A stretch of 64,000 nt of DNA from Marinoscillum sp040218045 (GCA_040218045.1 JAVJQA010000065.1:4988-68987); one strand, 5' to 3'. Shown: positions 53,455-62,550, counted from the first letter of the stretch. Made by a program: numbers and translations. The notes: generated by a model not told the origin, from the sequence alone.

Positions 53455-54331
53455 AATTATCAGTACTAGGTTTGGCCTCTGTAAAATATTGATATTTATC
53501 TCTGATCTCCTGAGGCATTTCGATGTACTCGATGTTTGGTTGAATGTCTAATTCTTTAAAGAGATAATTAGCCATTTCGTTAAATGACCTTGCCTTTCCC
53601 GTACCCAGATTAAATATTCCAGAAATCTTTCTTTTATGCATCTGGCTATAGATTTCATTGGTAACTTCCTGTACATGTATGAAGTCCCTTTTTTGCTCAC
53701 CATCTGTATAATCAGGCCGATAGGATTTAAAAAGCTTGACTTTACCCGTTTCTCTAATCTGTTGGGCCATTTGAAAAACCATTGAAGCCATTTTACCTTT
53801 ATGAGCTTCATTTGGACCATAGACATTGAAAAATTTCAGCCCTCTCCAGAAAAAAGGCTGCTTATCCTGGGCTATTGCCCAAAGGTCAAAATCATGTTTT
53901 GAGTGAGCATATGCATTGAGCGGTTTGAGCTTCTTCAGTGTGGTTAAATCTGTAGAAAAACCATGAGAGCCATCTCCATAAGTGGCAGCAGAACTCGCAT
54001 AGATCAATGGTATTTGTTCTTCCACACAGAGTTTCCAGATTTTTTTCGAATACTCGGTGTTTAGTTCTTTCAAGAGTTGTGTGTTGGTTTCAGTCGTGTC
54101 CGTAATTGCGCCAAGATGAAAGATAAATTCGATTGCTTCTGCATTCAATTTTGCCCAATCTTGAAATGCCTCTCTGTCGACTGTTGCGTGAAGGATGCAA
54201 TCTCTCAGGTTCTCATTTTTAATTTCATCTTCAAATTTATCAACCCCGACAATATTTTTGAAGTTCTCTTCATTAAGTTTTTTAATAAGATTACTCCCAA
54301 TAAATCCGGCGGCACCTGTTACTACAATCAT
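53447..54331 (-). CDS. hldD: ADP-L-glycero-D-manno-heptose 6-epimerase, C-terminally truncated
   Basis: Makes ADP-L-glycero-D-manno-heptose for the LPS inner core. 294 residues: Rossmann motif VTGAAGFIGSNL, catalytic YASSAATYGDG, AYAHSKHDFD (in place of YxxSK), KFFNVYGPNE, and KRDFIHV. The family usually has about 310–330 residues and continues, after YQYFTEA, with a ~30-residue helix block (KLR..GY..PF....EGV..Y). Here the protein diverges after YQYFTEAK and stops eight residues later, inside the haloperoxidase 3' end. No frameshifted continuation is readable. It may be impaired. A functional copy elsewhere cannot be excluded. Confidence 0.9.
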   Translation of the reverse strand: MIVVTGAAGFIGSNLIKKLNEENFKNIVGVDKFEDEIKNENLRDCILHATVDREAFQDWAKLNAEAIEFIFHLGAITDTTETNTQLLKELNTEYSKKIWKLCVEEQIPLIYASSAATYGDGSHGFSTDLTTLKKLKPLNAYAHSKHDFDLWAIAQDKQPFFWRGLKFFNVYGPNEAHKGKMASMVFQMAQQIRETGKVKLFKSYRPDYTDGEQKRDFIHVQEVTNEIYSQMHKRKISGIFNLGTGKARSFNEMANYLFKELDIQPNIEYIEMPQEIRDKYQYFTEAKPSTDNSN

Positions 54332-54401
54332 TGTGACTCTCTTTTAATCCAAATTTAATGATCTGCGAAATGTCATCGTAGGTATGCACTCATTTAGTTT
54401 T

Positions 54402-54409
54402 TATCTTTG
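54402..54409 (+). promoter_or_regulatory. -7 promoter element of queD
   Basis: TATCTTTG at 54402–54409 fits the Bacteroidota TAnnTTTG consensus. Transcription would begin around 54415, downstream of an earlier in-frame ATG at 54384, so it supports translation starting at 54429. Confidence 0.6.
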
Positions 54410-54428
54410 CCCCACAATTGGAAGAGGA

Positions 54429-54848
54429 ATGATTTACGTAAGTCGGAAAGAACATTTTAACGCCGCACATAAGCTTTACAATCCGGCATGGACCAAAGAG
54501 AAAAATGCCGAGGTGTTTGGGCCTTGTGCAAATGAAAATTGGCATGGCCACAATTTTGAATTGATCGTTACCGTAAAGGGTACACCGGATCCTGAGACTG
54601 GTTTTGTTATTGATTTAAAGAAATTGAGTAACTTAATCAAATCAGAAGTGATTGATAAACTGGATCATAAAAACCTCAATTTGGATGTAGACTTTATGCA
54701 AGGAAAACTTGCAAGTTGTGAAACACTGGTAGTGGAAATATGGAACATTCTAGAGCCGGGGGTTCAGCAACTTGCTAAATTCGGACAATTACACCAACTG
54801 AAACTCTATGAAACTCCTCGAAATTATGTGGAGTATTTTGGAGACTAA
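54429..54848 (+). CDS. queD: 6-carboxy-5,6,7,8-tetrahydropterin synthase
   Basis: Second step of queuosine synthesis, from dihydroneopterin triphosphate. 139 residues from the ATG at 54429, preceded by GAAGAGGA. An in-frame ATG at 54384 lies upstream of the -7 promoter element and adds a non-homologous extension. Zinc ligands and active site: HFNAAH, then the cysteine in GPCANENWHGHNF with the HGH pair, and the C-terminal KLYETPRNYVEY. It supplies the substrate of QueE, encoded at 23268. lpxB follows after 5 bases. Confidence 0.92.
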   Translation: MIYVSRKEHFNAAHKLYNPAWTKEKNAEVFGPCANENWHGHNFELIVTVKGTPDPETGFVIDLKKLSNLIKSEVIDKLDHKNLNLDVDFMQGKLASCETLVVEIWNILEPGVQQLAKFGQLHQLKLYETPRNYVEYFGD

Positions 54849-54853
54849 ACCTC

Positions 54854-55954
54854 ATGAAATATTTCGTAGTTGCTGGAGAGCGATCTGGTGATTTGCACGG
54901 CTCAAACCTAATACAGCAAATCCATCTCAAAGATGCTGATGCGAAAGTATCAGGATGGGGTGGTGATTTGATGCGTGCTGCTGGTGCCACCATCACTACC
55001 AGCTATGAGGAGATCAATTTCATGGGATTTTGGGAAGTATTCAAGCATTTACCTCAGCTAGTTAGCAAATTCAGGCAGTGTAAAACTGAAATCAAGGAGT
55101 TTCAACCAAATGTCCTTGTGCTTATAGACTTTGCCGGGCTTAACCTCAGACTAGCCAGATATGCCAAGAGTATTGGCATAAAGGTGTGCTATTATATTTC
55201 TCCAAAAATTTGGGCATGGCGTAAGAGTCGAATCAGACTGATTAAGAGGTCAGTTGATGAAATGCTCGTTGTGTTACCTTTTGAAAAACAGTTTTATCAT
55301 GATTTGGGATTTGAGGTGAAGTATATCGGCAACCCCATCTTAGATGCAATTGAAGGGTGCCCTGATAAGCGGACACAACTTAGTGAAGACAGGTCTAAGA
55401 CTATTGCGTTTTTACCCGGTAGCAGGGCACAGGAAGTATCCAAAAGCATTGAGGTCATTCGACAATTGGTAGTTGTTTTTGAGGAATATAAATTTTTAAT
55501 ATCCGCAGTGAGTAATTTAGATTCCTCTATATACGATCCTTTGCGAGGTTTACCTAATGTGGAAATTGTTAATGGCCATGTATATGATGCGCTTCACTCC
55601 TCACGGGCCGCGATAGTTACTTCAGGCACTGCCACACTTGAAGCAGCCTTGCTTAATGTTCCTCAGGTCGTTGTTTATCGCACTAGTTGGATAACTTATT
55701 TTATTGCAAAACGTCTTATCGGCATTAAATATATCTCTCTTGTCAACCTTATTCTCAACAGACAAGTTGTTCGTGAATTGGTGCAGGGAGATTACAATGC
55801 CCACAATGTAGCTGCAGAACTGGAGGGGATTATTTCTGATATGGGTATACATAAAAAAATCTCCGAGGGTTACTCGGAGATTAGAAATATATTGGGAAAT
55901 GAAAGTGCCTCTAAAAATGCTGCAGAGGCAATCATCAAACTAGGCCGCTCTTAA
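54854..55954 (+). CDS. lpxB: Lipid-A-disaccharide synthase
   Basis: Glycosyltransferase condensing UDP-diacylglucosamine with lipid X in lipid A synthesis, at the inner membrane. 366 residues, normal length. Signatures: VVAGERSGDLHGSNLI at the N-terminus, FPGF-like VLIDFAGLNLRLA, CYYISPKIWAWRKSR, IAFLPGSRAQEV and VTSGTATLEAAL. Lies downstream of queD in an apparent operon and overlaps the 3' end of clpX by 15 bases. Confidence 0.96.
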   Translation: MKYFVVAGERSGDLHGSNLIQQIHLKDADAKVSGWGGDLMRAAGATITTSYEEINFMGFWEVFKHLPQLVSKFRQCKTEIKEFQPNVLVLIDFAGLNLRLARYAKSIGIKVCYYISPKIWAWRKSRIRLIKRSVDEMLVVLPFEKQFYHDLGFEVKYIGNPILDAIEGCPDKRTQLSEDRSKTIAFLPGSRAQEVSKSIEVIRQLVVVFEEYKFLISAVSNLDSSIYDPLRGLPNVEIVNGHVYDALHSSRAAIVTSGTATLEAALLNVPQVVVYRTSWITYFIAKRLIGIKYISLVNLILNRQVVRELVQGDYNAHNVAAELEGIISDMGIHKKISEGYSEIRNILGNESASKNAAEAIIKLGRS

Positions 55955-57169
55955 CTTATTGAATTTTGACTTCTCAAATTTTTCAGCTGCGTAATCCTTC
56001 GTAATTTCCATTTCTTTCACGTCTTTAGAGGATGGGATCTCAAACATTGCGTCTGTGATTATCGCTTCACATATAGATCTCAACCCTCTGGCTCCTAACT
56101 TAAATTCCATTGCTTTATCTACAATGTAGTCCAACGCTTCAGGTGTCATCTTCAAGTCTACCTCTTCCATTTCAAACAGTTTTTCGTACTGTTTAATCAA
56201 AGCATTTTTCGGCTCGGTAAGGATTCGCTTGAGCGCATCACTATTCAGTGGATCCAAATGAGTAAGCACCGGTAATCGACCAATGAGCTCAGGGATCAAC
56301 CCAAAACTTTTTAAATCTAATGCAGTGATGTACTGCAATAAATTATCCTTATCGATCTGATCGACACTGAAGTCATCAGCATTGGCAAATCCAATAGGTC
56401 TGGTATTCAGCCTGTTAGCAATGTGCCGCTCTATCCCATCAAAAGCTCCACCGCAGATAAACAAGATGTTTTCTGTATTTACAGTGATCATTTTCTGATC
56501 TGGATGCTTTCTTCCTCCTTGTGGAGGCACATTGACGGAAGTTCCTTCAAGAAGCTTCAACAAAGCCTGCTGAACTCCTTCACCGCTCACATCTCTTGTG
56601 ATGGATGGATTGTCAGACTTTCTGGCGATTTTGTCCAGCTCATCAATGTATACAATACCTCTCTCTGCTGCCTCTACTTCATAATTCGCTGCCTGAAGTA
56701 GTCTTGTGAGGATGCTTTCCACATCTTCTCCCACATATCCAGCTTCAGTGAGCACGGTAGCATCAGCAATACAAAATGGTACTTGCAGTATTTTGGCAAG
56801 CGTTCTGGCCAGGTAAGTTTTACCTGTACCGGTCTGTCCCACCATTACGATGTTGGATTTTTCAATCACCACATCATCTTTGCTTTCTGCCTGCATCAAT
56901 CGCTTATAGTGATTATAAACTGCTACAGAGATATACTTTTTCGCCTCGTCCTGTCCAATCACAAACTCATCCAGGTGACTCTTCATGTCAGCTGGTTTAA
57001 TCAGGTTGAATTTTGGGCTTTCGGTTGTGCTTTTGGTTTTCAGCTCCTCGTTTAAGATTTGCTGAGCCTGGGAGATACATTTATCACATATGTGTGCATG
57101 TATCCCTGAGATCATCAGATCCACATCCTTTTTGTTTCTCCCACAAAAGCTACACGTTACTTGTGCCAT
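55940..57169 (-). CDS. clpX: ATP-dependent protease ATP-binding subunit ClpX
   Basis: AAA+ unfoldase that feeds substrates to ClpP. 409 residues. The N-terminal zinc-binding domain has four cysteines (C6, C9, C28, C31). Walker A is GQTGTGKTYLAR, Walker B is GIVYIDELDKI, and sensor/pore segments are present (GGAFDGIERHI and LGARGLRSICE). Its ATG shares one base with the clpP stop, the expected clpP–clpX order, so the two are translationally coupled. Confidence 0.98.
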   Translation of the reverse strand: MAQVTCSFCGRNKKDVDLMISGIHAHICDKCISQAQQILNEELKTKSTTESPKFNLIKPADMKSHLDEFVIGQDEAKKYISVAVYNHYKRLMQAESKDDVVIEKSNIVMVGQTGTGKTYLARTLAKILQVPFCIADATVLTEAGYVGEDVESILTRLLQAANYEVEAAERGIVYIDELDKIARKSDNPSITRDVSGEGVQQALLKLLEGTSVNVPPQGGRKHPDQKMITVNTENILFICGGAFDGIERHIANRLNTRPIGFANADDFSVDQIDKDNLLQYITALDLKSFGLIPELIGRLPVLTHLDPLNSDALKRILTEPKNALIKQYEKLFEMEEVDLKMTPEALDYIVDKAMEFKLGARGLRSICEAIITDAMFEIPSSKDVKEMEITKDYAAEKFEKSKFNKLRAA

Positions 57170-57846
57170 TATTTCTTAGGGTTTCTTTCCAATACCTCAT
57201 CAATCAAGCCATACTCTTTGGCCTCTGATGCTCTCATCCAATAATCTCTATCTGAGTCTTTTTCGATTTGATCATAAGACTTTCCAGAATGGCTAGACAT
57301 GATTGTATATAAATCTTTTCTTAGTTCCTGCATTTGTTTGAGGGTTATCTCCATGTCTCTGGATTGACCCTGCATTCCACCGCTTGGTTGGTGTATCATG
57401 ATTCTAGCGTGTGGTAAAGCTGCTCTTTTACCCTTTGCACCACCGGTCATTAGTACAGCTCCCATAGATGCCGCCATACCCGTGCACACTGTTGCTACAT
57501 CCGGGCTTACAAACTGCATGGTATCATACATTCCGAGACCTGCGTATACAGATCCTCCCGGGCTGTTGATATATAGCAGAATGTCTTTTTTTGAGTCCAC
57601 AGACTCCAAAAACAAAAGTTGTGCGGTGATGATATTGCCTATGTTTTCCTCTACCTGCATACCAAGGAAGATGATTCTATCCATGATTAAACGGGAGAAA
57701 ACGTCAATTTCTCTAAAATTGGTTGGTCTTTCTTCAATTACCGCACGAGTCATATTCTCTACACGGTCTGTATAAGAGTCAAAGGTTAATCCGTTGATAC
57801 CCTGTCCTTTAACTGCAAATTTCCTGAATTCTTCTTTATTGATCAT
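57169..57846 (-). CDS. clpP: ATP-dependent Clp protease proteolytic subunit
   Basis: Serine protease barrel of the ClpXP complex. 225 residues, about 20–30 longer at the N-terminus than E. coli ClpP, as in other Bacteroidota; the extension may be processed. Catalytic residues: S127 in GMAASMGAVL, H152 in MIHQPSGG and D201 in SDRDYWM. Transcribed from a 92-base gap following the trigger-factor gene on the same strand and separated from it by a terminator. Confidence 0.97.
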   Translation of the reverse strand: MINKEEFRKFAVKGQGINGLTFDSYTDRVENMTRAVIEERPTNFREIDVFSRLIMDRIIFLGMQVEENIGNIITAQLLFLESVDSKKDILLYINSPGGSVYAGLGMYDTMQFVSPDVATVCTGMAASMGAVLMTGGAKGKRAALPHARIMIHQPSGGMQGQSRDMEITLKQMQELRKDLYTIMSSHSGKSYDQIEKDSDRDYWMRASEAKEYGLIDEVLERNPKK

Positions 57847-57874
57847 GTGTTCAATTTAGCTTAACTGCGCAAAA

Positions 57875-57908
57875 ATAAAAAAAGTCCCTATTCAACTAAG
57901 GACTCTTT
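57875..57908 (-). terminator. Terminator after trigger factor
   Basis: Read on the minus strand, AGTCC pairs with GGACT around a short loop and runs into a long T-tract (plus-strand A-run 57875–57883). It lies 30 bases beyond the tig stop and before clpP, giving clpPX its own transcript. Confidence 0.65.
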
Positions 57909-57938
57909 CTAAACTTGTTTTCGATGGACTAAGTTTCC

Positions 57939-59261
57939 TCAAAGCTTACGGAATTCGTCCATTGTTACTTTTTTGTCCTTAATCGTGATGCTGTCTTTGA
58001 TAAAAGAAAAGACTTTTTTGTTTTGCACCTGATTGTAAACTTTCATGTAATTGTCACCATTCTCTGCTTGCAGGTAGTTTTGTGCAAACATTTCCAATTT
58101 ATCTTCCATCTGACCGATTAGGCCAGCTTGACCAAATTGCTGGCGAATAAGATTTTTTGCTTCTTCGATTACTTCGTCGTTTTCAACTTTAAAGTCCTGC
58201 TCTTTTACAATTTTATTTCTAATCAATGACCACTTTAGTTCCTTAGAATAAGTTTCATACTCATCTTTCAGGATTTCTGGAGTGATTTGATTGTTGGTTT
58301 TCAATAACCAATTTTGTAGAAACTCATCCGGCACGTTGATTTTTGCCTTTTCAATAAGTTTTTGTCTAAGCTGGTACTCAAAATACTGCTCTTCTTCACC
58401 CTTAAAACTCTGACCAACGGATTCAGCTACCTTTTCTCTAAATTCTTTTTCATTCTTCACCGTGCCTTCGCCAAATGTTTTATCAAAGAGTTCTTGATTT
58501 ACTTCAGCTAGCTGCTGACGAGTAATTCCCTTTATTGTAAAAGTCAGCTTACCTTTCAGGTTGTCAAAATCGTCGTGCGAAATATCCAGCTGGTGATGAA
58601 GCTTATGGCTGTCAGTATATAGTTTCTTAGGATCAAGTTCCACTTCCTCATCAATCTTCACTCCGGTTAGCTTTTTAGTCGCCGCCTTCTCGGTATCGTT
58701 CAGATCAATTTTAATTTCCTTGTCTATACCTCCATCAGCGCTCTTGATCTGGCCATAAACGGTGTCCTTATCCTCAGACACCTCTGGAGTGGTTGGTTCG
58801 CCAAATTGTCTCTGAAGGTTTTCGATGGTCTCATCAATTACCTTGTCATCAATTTTGATCGAGTGCTTCTCTATTTTGAGTTTATCATCAATATTCAAGT
58901 CAAAACTCTCAGCGAATCCTACATTATAGGTGAATTCAAAATCTTTTTGAGTGTCGAAATTGATTGATTCAAAATCCTCTTCACGCGGCATTGGTTCTCC
59001 AAGAAACTGCAGATCGCTTTCTCTCAGGTATCCGTTGAGCTTGTCTGAAACCAATTTGTTGATTTCTTCCACTTTGATAGACTTACCATACATCTGTTTG
59101 ATAAGCCCTACAGGTACTTTGCCGGGTCTGAATCCCTTAAGATTAGCTTTCTTGCTATAATCTTTAATCTTTTCGGCTACACCCGGTTGGTAATCATCCT
59201 CCTTTAAACTAACTTTAATTAAGGCTGTGGTCTTGTCGATTTTGTCAAGTGTGATTTCCAC
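57939..59261 (-). CDS. tig: Trigger factor
   Basis: Ribosome-bound chaperone for nascent chains. 440 residues, a normal length. The ribosome-docking loop is GFRPGKVP (about residues 40–47) followed by IKQMYGKSI. The middle PPIase region is present but lacks a recognisable FKBP active-site set, as is usual in Bacteroidota. The C-terminal arms (about 270–420) are helical and charged. Start is GTG at 59261 (plus-strand CAC). Upstream on the same strand are the tRNA-Leu and its terminator. Confidence 0.95.
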   Translation of the reverse strand: MEITLDKIDKTTALIKVSLKEDDYQPGVAEKIKDYSKKANLKGFRPGKVPVGLIKQMYGKSIKVEEINKLVSDKLNGYLRESDLQFLGEPMPREEDFESINFDTQKDFEFTYNVGFAESFDLNIDDKLKIEKHSIKIDDKVIDETIENLQRQFGEPTTPEVSEDKDTVYGQIKSADGGIDKEIKIDLNDTEKAATKKLTGVKIDEEVELDPKKLYTDSHKLHHQLDISHDDFDNLKGKLTFTIKGITRQQLAEVNQELFDKTFGEGTVKNEKEFREKVAESVGQSFKGEEEQYFEYQLRQKLIEKAKINVPDEFLQNWLLKTNNQITPEILKDEYETYSKELKWSLIRNKIVKEQDFKVENDEVIEEAKNLIRQQFGQAGLIGQMEDKLEMFAQNYLQAENGDNYMKVYNQVQNKKVFSFIKDSITIKDKKVTMDEFRKL

Positions 59262-59280
59262 TGTGGTAAGAATTATTGTT

Positions 59281-59337
59281 TATAAAATAAAAACCCTCTT
59301 ACAAATCTCGATTGTTATCAAGAATAGGAAGAGGGTT
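59281..59337 (-). terminator. Terminator of the tRNA-Leu gene
   Basis: Plus-strand AACCCTCTT (59292–59300) and AAGAGGGTT (59329–59337) form a 9-bp stem with a 28-base loop. Read on the minus strand it follows the tRNA 3' end and runs into T-rich sequence (59281–59291). Confidence 0.7.
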
Positions 59338-59344
59338 GTTTTTT

Positions 59345-59429
59345 TGGTGCGGATGGAGGGACTCGAACCCCCATGCCTCGCGGCGCTAGATCCTAAGTCT
59401 AGTGCGTCTACCAATTTCGCCACATCCGC
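59345..59429 (-). tRNA. tRNA-Leu (anticodon TAG)
   Basis: Folds into a tRNA with a 7-bp acceptor stem (GCGGATG with CATCCGC, 59423–59429 / 59349–59355), discriminator A, and CCA encoded in the gene (59345–59347). The anticodon stem CTAGA/TCTAG encloses the 7-base loop CTTAGGA, giving anticodon TAG (reads CTA/CTG-type Leu codons). A T arm with GGGGG–TTCGAGT–CCCTC and the long variable arm expected of tRNA-Leu are present. 85 bases including CCA. Confidence 0.95.
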
Positions 59430-59463
59430 TACTAAAATTGGAGTGCAAAGATATACAAAAGTT

Positions 59464-59471
59464 TAATTTTG
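59464..59471 (+). promoter_or_regulatory. -7 promoter element of relA/spoT
   Basis: TAATTTTG (59464–59471) fits TAnnTTTG and lies about 30 bases before the ATG at 59500. No clear -33 TTTG was seen at the expected distance. Confidence 0.45.
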
Positions 59472-59499
59472 CAAAGAGTGAATAAAAAAATATTCGTTA

Positions 59500-61701
59500 A
59501 TGATTGAGGTCGATTTAGAAGAAGAGAAAAGGGAGATAGTAAGAAGGTACAGGAAGCTGCTCAGGCATGCAAAACCCGTGCTCAAAGATGGCGATGCTCG
59601 AATCATTAAAAAGGCATTTTACATGTCAATGGATGCTCACAAAGATATGCGCCGGAAGTCCGGGGAGCCATACATCTTTCATCCTCTTGAAGTAGCCCAG
59701 ATTTGCGTAAGTGAAATTGGTCTTGGTACCACGTCCATTGTCTCAGCACTTTTGCATGATGTGGTAGAAGATACCGAGGTATCCCTGGAGGATATTGAAA
59801 AAGGCTATGGCAGGAAAGTCCGCACCATTATAGATGGATTAACAAAAATATCCGGTGTTTTTGACCAAGGCAGTTCGCAGCAGGCTGAAAACTTCCGAAA
59901 AATGCTGCTTACACTTTCGGAGGATGTTCGGGTAATTCTCATCAAGCTTGCTGATAGGTTGCATAATATGCGAACGCTTGGGAGTATGCCACGTGATAAG
60001 CAACTAAAGATTGCCAATGAAACGATCTATCTCTATGCACCGCTGGCCCACAGGTTGGGGCTATATGCCTTCAAGTCTGAGTTGGAAGACCTTTACTTAA
60101 AGTACACCGACAATGAAGCTTACATCCATATTTCCAATAAGATCAATGCCACTAAGGATGCAAGGAATAAATTCATTAGGAATTTCATTAAACCAATAAA
60201 AGATGAGCTGAATGGGCAGAGTTTCAACTATGAAATAAAGGGCAGACCCAAATCCATTCATAGCATCAACAATAAGATGCGTAAGCAAAACGTGCCCTTT
60301 GAGGAAGTGTACGACCTCTTCGCTATTAGGATCATCGTTGATACTGATGTGGAAAATGAGAAAGCTGCGTGTTGGCAAGTTTATTCCATAGTCACAGATT
60401 ATTATCAGCCAAACCCGGACCGATTGCGTGATTGGATTAATATTCCTAAAGCCAACGGGTATGAATCGCTTCACACTACAGTGATGAGTGGAAAAGGGCA
60501 GTGGGTTGAAGTTCAGATACGTACCAGGCGAATGGATGAAATAGCTGAAAAAGGCTATGCAGCACATTGGAAATACAAGGAAAGTAAAAACTCCGATTCA
60601 GATAAAGGTCTCGAAATGTGGATTGGTAAAGTTCGGGAGATTCTGGAAACCAATGACACTTCAGCCATTGAATTTGTGGATGATTTTAGATCCAACCTGT
60701 TTCAGGAAGAAGTATTTGCGTTTACTCCGAAAGGAGATCTTGTGACACTGCCAAATGGAGCCACGGCTTTGGACTTTGCTTTCGACATTCATACTGAAGT
60801 GGGTGCGCACTGTCTGGGAGCTAAAGTCAATCAGAAACTTGTCCCACTTAATTATGTCATTAAGAATGGTGATCAGATAGAGATCCTCACTTCCAAAAAA
60901 CAGCGGCCAAATGAAGATTGGTTAAAATATGTAGTAAGCTCAAAGGCTAAATCGAAAATCAAGGAATCATTAAAAGAGGAGAAGAAGCTATTCGCTGTAG
61001 AGGGCAAAGAAGTTGTCAAAAGAAAGCTTAAGCAACTCAAGGTGCCATTTAACCAGGAAACACTCGAGCACCTTACGGCATATTTCAATGTAAAGACACC
61101 GACTGATCTCTTTTATCTAATAGGTAAAGGAAAGATTGACCACTCCTTAATTAAGAAATTCAATGAAAAGAAAGACGAAGAGCATAAGTATAGACGGGTA
61201 AGTGACCCCAAAGGGATGCAGTCCCAGATCAAAAAGGTCCGGGAGAAGGATTATGACCTTTTACTGCTTGGGGAGGACATGGATGTGGTGGATTATAAAT
61301 TCGCCAAGTGCTGCAACCCTATACCAGGAGATGATGTATTTGGATTCGTTACAGTGAATGACGGAATTAAAATTCACCGGACTACCTGTCCCAATGCAGC
61401 TGAGCTGCTTTCCAACTATGGTTACCGTGTGGTTAAAGCCAAATGGACCTCCAGTCAGGACAATAGCTTCTTGGCGGGGCTCAAAATTATAGGTACAGAC
61501 AGGATTGGATTGATCAACGACGTGTCCAGTATCATTTCAGGAGAACTTAAAGTAAACATGAGATCAATAACCATCAACACCGAAGGTGGGATATTTGAAG
61601 GAGAGATAGAATTGTATGTCAGTGATACCCAGCATGTAGATCAATTGATCAGAAATCTGGAGAGAGTTCAGGGTGTAGTATCAGTAACTCGCGACAGCTA
61701 G
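59500..61701 (+). CDS. Bifunctional (p)ppGpp synthetase/hydrolase (RelA/SpoT)
   Basis: Makes and degrades the stringent-response alarmone. 733 residues. The N-terminal hydrolase HD domain is intact (H61, and H86–D87 with E90–D91 in HDVVEDT), so it should degrade (p)ppGpp. The synthetase domain begins near GRPKSIHSINNKM and includes VYDLFAIRIIVDT. The TGS domain is about 405–465 (AFTPKGDLVTLPNGATALDF) and the ACT domain about 655–730. With both activities it is a Rel/SpoT-type enzyme rather than a pure RelA synthetase. Confidence 0.96.
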   Translation: MIEVDLEEEKREIVRRYRKLLRHAKPVLKDGDARIIKKAFYMSMDAHKDMRRKSGEPYIFHPLEVAQICVSEIGLGTTSIVSALLHDVVEDTEVSLEDIEKGYGRKVRTIIDGLTKISGVFDQGSSQQAENFRKMLLTLSEDVRVILIKLADRLHNMRTLGSMPRDKQLKIANETIYLYAPLAHRLGLYAFKSELEDLYLKYTDNEAYIHISNKINATKDARNKFIRNFIKPIKDELNGQSFNYEIKGRPKSIHSINNKMRKQNVPFEEVYDLFAIRIIVDTDVENEKAACWQVYSIVTDYYQPNPDRLRDWINIPKANGYESLHTTVMSGKGQWVEVQIRTRRMDEIAEKGYAAHWKYKESKNSDSDKGLEMWIGKVREILETNDTSAIEFVDDFRSNLFQEEVFAFTPKGDLVTLPNGATALDFAFDIHTEVGAHCLGAKVNQKLVPLNYVIKNGDQIEILTSKKQRPNEDWLKYVVSSKAKSKIKESLKEEKKLFAVEGKEVVKRKLKQLKVPFNQETLEHLTAYFNVKTPTDLFYLIGKGKIDHSLIKKFNEKKDEEHKYRRVSDPKGMQSQIKKVREKDYDLLLLGEDMDVVDYKFAKCCNPIPGDDVFGFVTVNDGIKIHRTTCPNAAELLSNYGYRVVKAKWTSSQDNSFLAGLKIIGTDRIGLINDVSSIISGELKVNMRSITINTEGGIFEGEIELYVSDTQHVDQLIRNLERVQGVVSVTRDS

Positions 61702-61722
61702 TAGGATTTTAAGCATCTCTCC

Positions 61723-61730
61723 TATATTTG
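61723..61730 (+). promoter_or_regulatory. -7 promoter element of the Fur-family gene
   Basis: TATATTTG (61723–61730) is a full match to TAnnTTTG. It lies 17 bases before the GTG start at 61748. No clear TTTG is visible at -33. Confidence 0.5.
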
Positions 61731-61747
61731 TATAAAATTACAATCAC

Positions 61748-62215
61748 GTGATCGTATTTGAGGAAGTAAAGAAAATATTCACAGAATATTTGGAGCAGAA
61801 AGGGCTGAGGAAAACTCCGGAACGATATGCCATACTTGAAGAGATTTATTCTCGAAAAGGACATTTTGATGTAGAGTCGCTCTACATTAGCATGAAGGAA
61901 AAGAACTATCGGGTGAGTAGAGCAACAGTTTACAACTCACTTGACCTTCTGGTGGAGTGTGAGTTGGTGACGAAACATCAGTTCGGAAAGAACCTTGCTC
62001 AATATGAGAAGTCCTACGGATACCGTCAGCATGATCACCTTATATGCACCGATTGTAATAAAGTCATGGAGTTTTGTGATCCTCGAATCCAAAACATCCA
62101 AAATACCGTTGGTGAACTCTTACAGTTCGATGTAGTTCAACATTCGTTGATATTGCATGCCAATTGTAAAAGAGAAAATTGTGAGAATAAATCTAAAATC
62201 AAGGATGAATTATAA
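61748..62215 (+). CDS. Fur-family metal-dependent regulator
   Basis: A 155-residue Fur/Zur/PerR-type repressor. Winged-helix N-terminus (GLRKTPERYAILEEIYS, then RVSRATVYNSLDLLVE). Metal-binding motifs HDHLICTDCNKVMEF and the C-terminal cysteines in NCKRENC, giving a structural zinc site with the CxxC of CTDC. I cannot tell iron, zinc or peroxide sensing from sequence. GTG start. It overlaps the STAS-domain gene by 11 bases. Confidence 0.93.
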   Translation: MIVFEEVKKIFTEYLEQKGLRKTPERYAILEEIYSRKGHFDVESLYISMKEKNYRVSRATVYNSLDLLVECELVTKHQFGKNLAQYEKSYGYRQHDHLICTDCNKVMEFCDPRIQNIQNTVGELLQFDVVQHSLILHANCKRENCENKSKIKDEL

Positions 62216-62543
62216 GCATACGATAGAAGGAGACCAGCTTAGGTTGGTTTTCAATGGAGATTTAATTGGAGAAAATAATGGCCCCGAGTTGGTTGAATTG
62301 GTTAACAATACTTTGACCAAAGGGACTAAATATTGCCTGATTGATATTTCCGACGTTCGTTATATCAATAGTAGTGGAATAGGTGTACTCATTACTATAC
62401 TCACCAAGTTCAGAAATAAAGGTGGAGAATTGTTTCTTATCCGACCTTCGGAACATGTAAAGAAACTCCTTATAATCACCAAGCTTCAAGCAATTTTTAA
62501 CATCGTAGATACAGAGGAGCAAGCGCTCGACAAAATCAATTAA
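62205..62543 (+). CDS. STAS-domain protein (anti-sigma-factor-antagonist-like)
   Basis: A 112-residue STAS-fold protein from the ATG at 62205, inside the end of the Fur-family gene. The motif DVRYINSSGIGVLITIL contains the serine that is phosphorylated in SpoIIAA-type proteins. The N-terminal strand (YKHTIEGDQLRLVFNGDLIG) and C-terminal helix are typical. Such proteins control anti-sigma kinases or act as phosphorylation-controlled switches. No partner kinase or phosphatase is encoded nearby. Confidence 0.9.
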   Translation: MNYKHTIEGDQLRLVFNGDLIGENNGPELVELVNNTLTKGTKYCLIDISDVRYINSSGIGVLITILTKFRNKGGELFLIRPSEHVKKLLIITKLQAIFNIVDTEEQALDKIN

Positions 62544-62550
62544 ATATTTC

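Noticed and set aside
53548..53826. 92-residue minus-strand ORF within hldD
   Set aside because: A frame-shifted reading of hldD; it does not contain the missing hldD C-terminus.
54384..54428. Upstream ATG start for queD
   Set aside because: It precedes the TATCTTTG promoter element and adds residues with no homology to QueD.
59227..59466. ORF of 79 residues containing MEGLEPPCLAALDPKSSAS
   Set aside because: It is the antisense translation of the tRNA-Leu gene, a well-known false ORF type.
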